Source: an uncultured Eubacterium sp. (lineage in GTDB: Bacteria > Bacillota_A > Clostridia > Lachnospirales > Lachnospiraceae). From it: a stretch of DNA of 10,205 nucleotides. Under the pieces are notes generated by a model that did not search any database, was not told where the DNA came from, and was given only the letters and a program-made list of their open reading frames with translations. The stretch covers positions 1 through 10,205 of the forward strand of contig CANTHI010000086.1 in the NCBI GenBank assembly GCA_947653505.1, written 5' to 3'. Each line of letters starts with the position of its first letter. Positions within the stretch are counted from its first letter, which is position 1. Below are positions 6,829 through 10,205 of the stretch, in pieces. Made by a program: the position numbers and the translations under genes.

Positions 6829-8180
6829 TATGAAAAATCTCCTTCCTCTTTATATGCGGCCGTCCTGCGGTAAGCTAACAGCGAAAACGTCGCTGACAGG
6901 ATAAATACGATAATACCAATCGTAGACGCATAAGAATATTCTTTTCCTGTCGTCGTCAGTTTATACAGCCAGGTAACAAGCAGATCTGTCTTTCCTGCCT
7001 GAAAGTAATTAATATCTGCCGGTCCTCCGGCTGTCAGCAGGTAGATGACATTAAAGTTGTTGATATTGCCGATAAAACTCGTAACGAGCGACGGCGCCGT
7101 TACAAACAGCACATACGGCATCGTAATTTTCATAAAAATGACGAACCGGTTCGCACCGTCCACCTTCGCAGCCTCGTACAGCTCTTTTGGAACATTCATC
7201 AGAATACCGGTTACTGTAATCATCGTAAACGGCACACCGATCCAGAAATTGATAATAATAATGGTAATTCTCGCAATCAACGGATCTTTCCAAAACGCAA
7301 TCGGATGGCTGATCAGCCCCAGATCCTGCAGCAGCACATTAATAGCACCTTCATCCTGCAGCATCGTGCTCATCGTAAGCAGCGTTACAAACTGCGGCAC
7401 TGCGATGGAAATGACAAACATCACTCTCCAGAAGCTTTTGAATCTGACATTTTCTTTATTAATCAGAAGCGCCAGCAAAATACCGCCAATATAAGTCGTA
7501 AACGTCGCGGCTACCGCCCAGATCAGTGTCCAGCCCAGAATCGGCCAGAACGTATGCGCGATCGTACTGCCCGCGCCCATCATCGTCCAGAAGTTCTCAA
7601 GCCCTACCCAGGTAAACAGATTGCCCGGAGGCTGATGTGTACTGTCAAAATTTGTAAATGCCACCAGTATCATAAATACAAGCGGCAGGATCGTAAACAA
7701 AAAGATTCCAAGCATCGGAAAACCCATCAGAGTTACATAAAGTCTGGAATCCAGATATTGTGTCAGCTCCTGCTTCAGCGTCGGTACCGGTTCACCGTTT
7801 TCCTTTAACTTCTGCAGGTTATACGCCGACAGGACATTATTGCGGTAAATCGCCAGAAAACCGATCACGATAAACACTGCCGCAATACCAAATAGCAAAA
7901 GCAGCATGGAATTATCCCCGTCCTGAAGGACATCGATTCCCAGCGCTTCATCATAGACCCATCCCTGCTGGGTATCTCCCAGATTCCGCAAGGACCAGAT
8001 CGCCTGTGCACCATACTGCACCATATACACGATAAAAGCCGCCTCTACCGCCAGAAACAGGATCCCTTTGGCAATCTGCTGGTTCGCCAGATTCCCAAAA
8101 CCCATAATCAAAAAAGAAAGTCTGGTCTTAAGATCACCTTCCTGAAATGCGGCTCTCAATCCATTTTCCTTATTGTTCAT
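6828..8180 (-). CDS. malF: Maltodextrin ABC transporter permease, MalF type
   Basis: This 450-residue permease has about eight predicted membrane segments (roughly 37-60, 91-112, 153-176, 213-241, 249-275, 300-326, 352-375, 415-437), more than the six of common sugar permeases and matching MalF. The EAA loop is at about 333-354 (ELYEAAKVDGANRFVIF), the docking site for the ATPase. Between the third and fourth segments is only a short external region of about 35 residues, so the large periplasmic domain of enterobacterial MalF is missing, as expected in Gram-positives. GGAAAGGAAG lies 4-5 nt before ATG 8180. It follows the binding-protein gene after 139 bp that hold strong hairpins, and its stop overlaps the MalG-type start by one base. 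No ATPase gene is in the window. Confidence 0.94.
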   Translation of the reverse strand: MNNKENGLRAAFQEGDLKTRLSFLIMGFGNLANQQIAKGILFLAVEAAFIVYMVQYGAQAIWSLRNLGDTQQGWVYDEALGIDVLQDGDNSMLLLLFGIAAVFIVIGFLAIYRNNVLSAYNLQKLKENGEPVPTLKQELTQYLDSRLYVTLMGFPMLGIFLFTILPLVFMILVAFTNFDSTHQPPGNLFTWVGLENFWTMMGAGSTIAHTFWPILGWTLIWAVAATFTTYIGGILLALLINKENVRFKSFWRVMFVISIAVPQFVTLLTMSTMLQDEGAINVLLQDLGLISHPIAFWKDPLIARITIIIINFWIGVPFTMITVTGILMNVPKELYEAAKVDGANRFVIFMKITMPYVLFVTAPSLVTSFIGNINNFNVIYLLTAGGPADINYFQAGKTDLLVTWLYKLTTTGKEYSYASTIGIIVFILSATFSLLAYRRTAAYKEEGDFS

Positions 8181-8212
8181 CGTTCTTCCTTTCCAGCAGC
8201 CGCTTCAGGATT

Positions 8213-8259
8213 GCTGTCCATGCAGACCAGCCAGATACGTGCCGGTCTGCATGGACAGC
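8213..8259 (-). promoter_or_regulatory. Long intercistronic hairpin between binding-protein and permease genes
   Basis: Arms 8213-8228 and 8244-8259 are perfect 16-bp inverted repeats (GCTGTCCATGCAGACC and its complement) around a 15-nt loop. In the minus-strand transcript no U run follows, so it is not a standard terminator. Its position between a binding-protein and a permease gene fits an mRNA-stabilising or processing element that keeps binding-protein message abundant. That role is inferred from other sugar transport operons. Confidence 0.75.
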
Positions 8260-8279
8260 CGTCTTCAAAATGAAACGGC
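8258..8279 (-). promoter_or_regulatory. Second short hairpin adjoining the intercistronic stem
   Basis: In the minus-strand RNA, GCCGU and UUCA pair with UGAA and ACGGC (one bulged G) around a 3-nt loop. It lies just 5' of the long stem in the transcript and shares its last two bases with it, so the two outer ends cannot both form fully. Function unknown. Confidence 0.4.
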
Positions 8280-8319
8280 CGCCAAGCTGATCTCTCGATC
8301 TTTATGTATTTCTATTTTT

Positions 8320-9582
8320 CTATCCCAGTTTGGACAATGTGCTTTGTACCATCTTGTCCAGACTTTCCTGCATGTTATCTCTTGTAATCGTCTGGTTCAT
8401 CAGCCCTGCGCCAAAAGCTTCAGACGGCGACCAGAAGTTTGCCACCTGCGGAATGGAAGTCTGCATAACCGATAATTTTGCCTGCTCGGTCAGTACCTGT
8501 AATGCCTCATTATCTGAATCGGCAGCGATCGTTTCTTCCATAAGCTTATTCGTAGAAGAACCCGGTCTTAATTCATAACGCGCCTTTAACGCTGTCTCGC
8601 TGTTCGTCATAAACTCTGCCAGCTGCATCGCCTCTGCCGGATATTTCGTCTGTGCGTTGACACCTGTCAGGTTAAAGTTCATCATACTTGCAAGCTGGAC
8701 CTCAGAACCATCCTCCAGTGTGATTTTCGGTAATACGGCAACGCCATAATCATCTCCCAGATATCCTTTGATCAGCGCAGCATCCCATGTTCCGGTAAGG
8801 CTCGCACCCAGTGTACGGTTTTCAAATCCTTTTAACAGCACCGGACCGTCCTGATTGGCAAATTTCTTATTTGCAGCCAGATCTGCCAGATAATTTCCAG
8901 CCAGCAGTCCTTTTTCATTATTAAAGTCACATTTATCCGGTTCTATACCGTTTTCCCCAAACAATCTGCATCCGACCGCCTGGAAAAAGCAGGAATTGTA
9001 CCAGCCGTTATCAATATCCATCGAGAAATTCGTTACACCCTTTGGAAGATCTTTTTCCATCATTGTATTTAAGTTCTTTACTTCTTCCTCGGTATACATG
9101 CTCTTATCATAAAACATAACAAACGTCGTAGACGCTACCGGATATCCGTACAGTTCCCCGTCCACGCTTGCTGCCTGAATCGACGCGTCCAGATTGTTGG
9201 CAACGATCTGATCTTTATTTTTCGTAATCCGGTACAATGCGTTGGCAGCCTGCAGCTCCATCACCTGATCTGACGCAAAGTCAAAAACATCAGCCGCCGT
9301 GGACGCATCCTTTAACAGCTCTGTCTTCGCGTCCGCGCCCATAACAACCGCCTGTTCAATCGTCCAGTCTGCCGCTTCCGGATTCTCCTGTTTAAACAGC
9401 TCAATCAGCTTTTTGTACATTTCCTGATCTTCCTGCGAACCCCAGACCTTCAGCTTTACTTCTTTCGCATTGCTGCCTGCATCTGCCCCTGTTTTTTGTT
9501 CATCCTTACTGCCGCAGCCCGCCAGAAGACTTCCTGCCGCCAGTATTCCCGCCATAATTATGGCCATTACTTTCTTTTTCAT
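8320..9582 (-). CDS. malE: Maltodextrin-binding lipoprotein of an ABC transporter (MalE type)
   Basis: This 420-residue extracellular solute-binding protein captures oligosaccharides and delivers them to the MalF/MalG permeases. A lipoprotein signal with lipobox LLAGC places the lipid-modified cysteine at residue 23, followed by a polar linker to about residue 42. The mature part begins KLKVWGSQEDQEMYKKL, a typical first strand and helix of the carbohydrate family, and residues 141-166 (DGELYGYPVAS..FVMFYDKSMY) match the hinge segment of MalE-like proteins. AAAGGAG lies 8-9 nt before the ATG. It is first in the operon, downstream of the promoter at about 9630 and separated from malF by hairpins, consistent with higher expression than the permeases. 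Exact ligand cannot be read from the sequence; maltodextrin is inferred from the adjoining pullulanase. Confidence 0.93.
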   Translation of the reverse strand: MKKKVMAIIMAGILAAGSLLAGCGSKDEQKTGADAGSNAKEVKLKVWGSQEDQEMYKKLIELFKQENPEAADWTIEQAVVMGADAKTELLKDASTAADVFDFASDQVMELQAANALYRITKNKDQIVANNLDASIQAASVDGELYGYPVASTTFVMFYDKSMYTEEEVKNLNTMMEKDLPKGVTNFSMDIDNGWYNSCFFQAVGCRLFGENGIEPDKCDFNNEKGLLAGNYLADLAANKKFANQDGPVLLKGFENRTLGASLTGTWDAALIKGYLGDDYGVAVLPKITLEDGSEVQLASMMNFNLTGVNAQTKYPAEAMQLAEFMTNSETALKARYELRPGSSTNKLMEETIAADSDNEALQVLTEQAKLSVMQTSIPQVANFWSPSEAFGAGLMNQTITRDNMQESLDKMVQSTLSKLG

Positions 9583-9624
9583 CCTGGTTTCTCCTTTCCT
9601 TTTGCCCTGTTTGTAGCTATCTGG

Positions 9625-9633
9625 AGTATAGCA
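9625..9633 (-). promoter_or_regulatory. Extended -10 promoter of the maltodextrin operon
   Basis: Read on the minus strand: TGCTATACT, an extended -10 (TGnTATACT, five of six to TATAAT). No good -35 lies 16-18 bp upstream, which suggests activator dependence. Transcription would start near 9618, giving a leader of about 36 nt before malE. Confidence 0.6.
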
Positions 9634-9650
9634 TAACCGGGGAAGGAAGC

Positions 9651-9681
9651 TGTATCAATTACTAAACCTGAATTGTCAATT
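9651..9681 (-). promoter_or_regulatory. Direct repeat at 21-bp spacing, candidate activator site
   Basis: On the minus strand AATTGA(C/T)A occurs at 9681-9674 and, with one extra base before the A, AATTGATACA at 9660-9651. The AATTGA cores (9681-9676 and 9660-9655) are exactly 21 bp apart, two helical turns. The nearer copy overlaps the expected -35 position of the extended -10 promoter. This is the layout of AraC-family activator sites. The YesN-type regulator encoded in the window is the obvious candidate, by inference. Confidence 0.4.
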
Positions 9682-9711
9682 TTTATACTATCCTGTGGGG
9701 AAGCACCGCAT

Positions 9712-9760
9712 AAAAAAGCGGCGTTTCCGTTCTCCCTGTTATGGGATAGAGAAACGCCGC
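9712..9760 (-). terminator. Rho-independent terminator after the 72-residue protein gene
   Basis: Minus-strand order: arm GCGGCGTTTC (9760-9751), a 23-nt loop with partial internal pairing (CCC with GGG), arm GAAACGCCGC (9727-9718), then six T (9717-9712). The 10-bp GC-rich stem and T run are classic. It lies 42 bp after the small gene and just before the maltodextrin promoter, isolating the two units. On the plus strand no T run follows. Confidence 0.92.
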
Positions 9761-9801
9761 GTCTGTATCGTATTAAATTTTATCTTATGTAACAACTTTT
9801 C

Positions 9802-10020
9802 TTATGCGCTAATCGGTGTATTTGCCGATATCTTTATCTCGTGTTCCTGTCTGCAGCAGCCGACTTCCAGATACCATACAACCTGATGTTCATCAATATA
9901 GGTATAATCCCTGTCTTCACAAAATTTCCGGCAGTCCTGCTCGTTTCCGTAATAAACCGGTCTCTGGATTCCGCCCGGGCTTGCCTTATATACACAGTAT
10001 TCGTTCTTATTTTTCGTCAT
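9802..10020 (-). CDS. Hypothetical 72-residue cysteine-containing protein
   Basis: I do not recognise this protein. The start at 10020 is preferred because GGAGG lies 5 nt upstream; a longer reading from 10071 lacks such a site and would begin inside the predicted promoter transcript's first bases. The 72 residues have no signal peptide or membrane segment. It contains Cys9, Cys30, Cys34, Cys55 and Cys56, with a CRKFC pair and a GCC pair, and many aromatic residues (YCVYKASPGG, YTYIDEHQVVWYLEV). The cysteines could bind metal or form disulfides, but no known motif fits. It has its own promoter and terminator, so it is a single-gene unit unlinked to sugar transport. The strong expression signals on both sides support a real gene. 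Confidence 0.72.
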   Translation of the reverse strand: MTKNKNEYCVYKASPGGIQRPVYYGNEQDCRKFCEDRDYTYIDEHQVVWYLEVGCCRQEHEIKISANTPISA

Positions 10021-10036
10021 AAATACCTCCATTTCC

Positions 10037-10050
10037 CCGTCCGAAGACGG
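10037..10050 (-). promoter_or_regulatory. UUCG-tetraloop hairpin in the leader of the 72-residue protein gene
   Basis: In the minus-strand RNA, CCGUC and GACGG form a 5-bp stem closed by a UUCG loop with the stabilising C-G closing pair. It ends 6 nt before the GGAGG ribosome binding site (10030-10026). It may protect the transcript's 5' end or tune ribosome access; function inferred. Confidence 0.5.
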
Positions 10051-10067
10051 CTCAGACAATAAGTATT

Positions 10068-10205
10068 TCACTGTTCTGGCATATTATTACACTTATGAGC
10101 AAAAACGTCAAATCTTACATTCCCTTCCACAGCTCCGGATATCGCTACATTTTTCTGGCTTTCTGACACCTTTTGTTCCAATCCATTTCTTTCGGCTTCA
10201 TAATC
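10068..10205 (-). CDS. 3' end of a gene entering from the right; weak resemblance to a serine recombinase
   Basis: One minus-strand frame is open from the window edge to TGA at 10070-10068, giving 45 residues that begin DYEAERNGLEQKVSESQ. The charged, heptad-like opening followed by NVRFDVFAHKCNNM resembles the coiled-coil region of large serine recombinases, where YEAE..LE is followed by a V.RF...V.KYT-like segment. If so, the protein stops early, before the usual C-terminal end, implying a truncated or decayed copy. The match is from memory of the family and is weak. It could also be the tail of an unrelated protein or a chance open frame. The promoter of the small gene lies within its last codons. 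Confidence 0.35.
   Translation of the reverse strand, partial: DYEAERNGLEQKVSESQKNVAISGAVEGNVRFDVFAHKCNNMPEQ
10083..10111 (-). promoter_or_regulatory. Sigma-A type promoter of the 72-residue protein gene
   Basis: Minus strand: -35 TTGACG (10111-10106), a 17-bp spacer, -10 AATAAT (10088-10083), with TG one base before the -10 (extended -10). Five of six match at each box. Transcription would start near 10076, giving a leader of about 56 nt that holds the UUCG hairpin and the GGAGG site. Confidence 0.7.

Noticed and set aside
7045..7808. Plus-strand and alternate-frame open frames across the permease gene
   Set aside because: They lie fully within the malF coding region, lack ribosome binding sites and show no recognisable protein features.
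8213..8259. Intrinsic terminator after malE
   Set aside because: The stem is strong but no T run follows on either strand, and the next gene has a good ribosome binding site and belongs to the same transporter.
9651..9679. Alternative promoter TTGACA with -10 GATACA for the maltodextrin operon
   Set aside because: The -35 is consensus and spacing 17, but the -10 matches at only three of six positions; the extended -10 at 9633-9625 is better. The TTGACA is more simply part of the direct repeat.
9583..9711. Catabolite-responsive element (CcpA site) before malE
   Set aside because: I looked for a TGWAANCGNTNWCA-like palindrome and found none convincing.
10021..10071. Longer start for the 72-residue protein at 10071
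   Set aside because: No ribosome binding site precedes it, the UUCG hairpin would lie in its coding part, and GGAGG sits correctly for the start at 10020.

Overview
The window reads as chromosomal DNA of a low-to-middle GC Gram-positive anaerobe, most likely a Lachnospiraceae-type clostridium. That placement is inferred from strong AGGAGG-type ribosome binding sites, lipoprotein signals on the binding proteins, a YesM/YesN-type two-component pair, and a maltodextrin transport operon without its own ATPase gene. Every gene I can support lies on the minus strand, so the biological order runs from right to left.

Right end (10205 to 9712): the 3' end of a gene entering from outside, with a weak resemblance to the coiled-coil part of large serine recombinases. 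It is followed by an orphan 72-residue cysteine-containing protein with its own promoter, a UUCG-loop hairpin in its leader and a strong intrinsic terminator.

Middle (9711 to 3999): a maltodextrin uptake and breakdown operon. It holds an extended -10 promoter next to a 21-bp-spaced direct repeat, a lipoprotein sugar-binding protein, a long intercistronic hairpin, two MalF/MalG-type permeases and a cytoplasmic type I pullulanase. Imported branched oligosaccharides would be debranched in the cytoplasm. The transport ATPase must come from elsewhere in the genome, as is common in Firmicutes with a shared MsmX-type protein.

Left part (3908 to 535): an AraC-type response regulator and a sensor histidine kinase overlapping by 4 nt. 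They are co-directional with the maltodextrin operon and have no visible terminator before them.

Left end (534 to 1): the most unusual part. A purine-rich tandem array with an exact 28-bp period (about six copies) lies inside a 65-codon, very basic ORF that has a good ribosome binding site. It is followed by a degenerate array of about 14 bp and then by the start of a lipoprotein gene cut by the window edge. The start regions of the basic ORF and the lipoprotein gene are near copies of each other, 240 bp apart. The lipoprotein may be the binding protein that works with the two-component system, but too little of it is visible to prove this.
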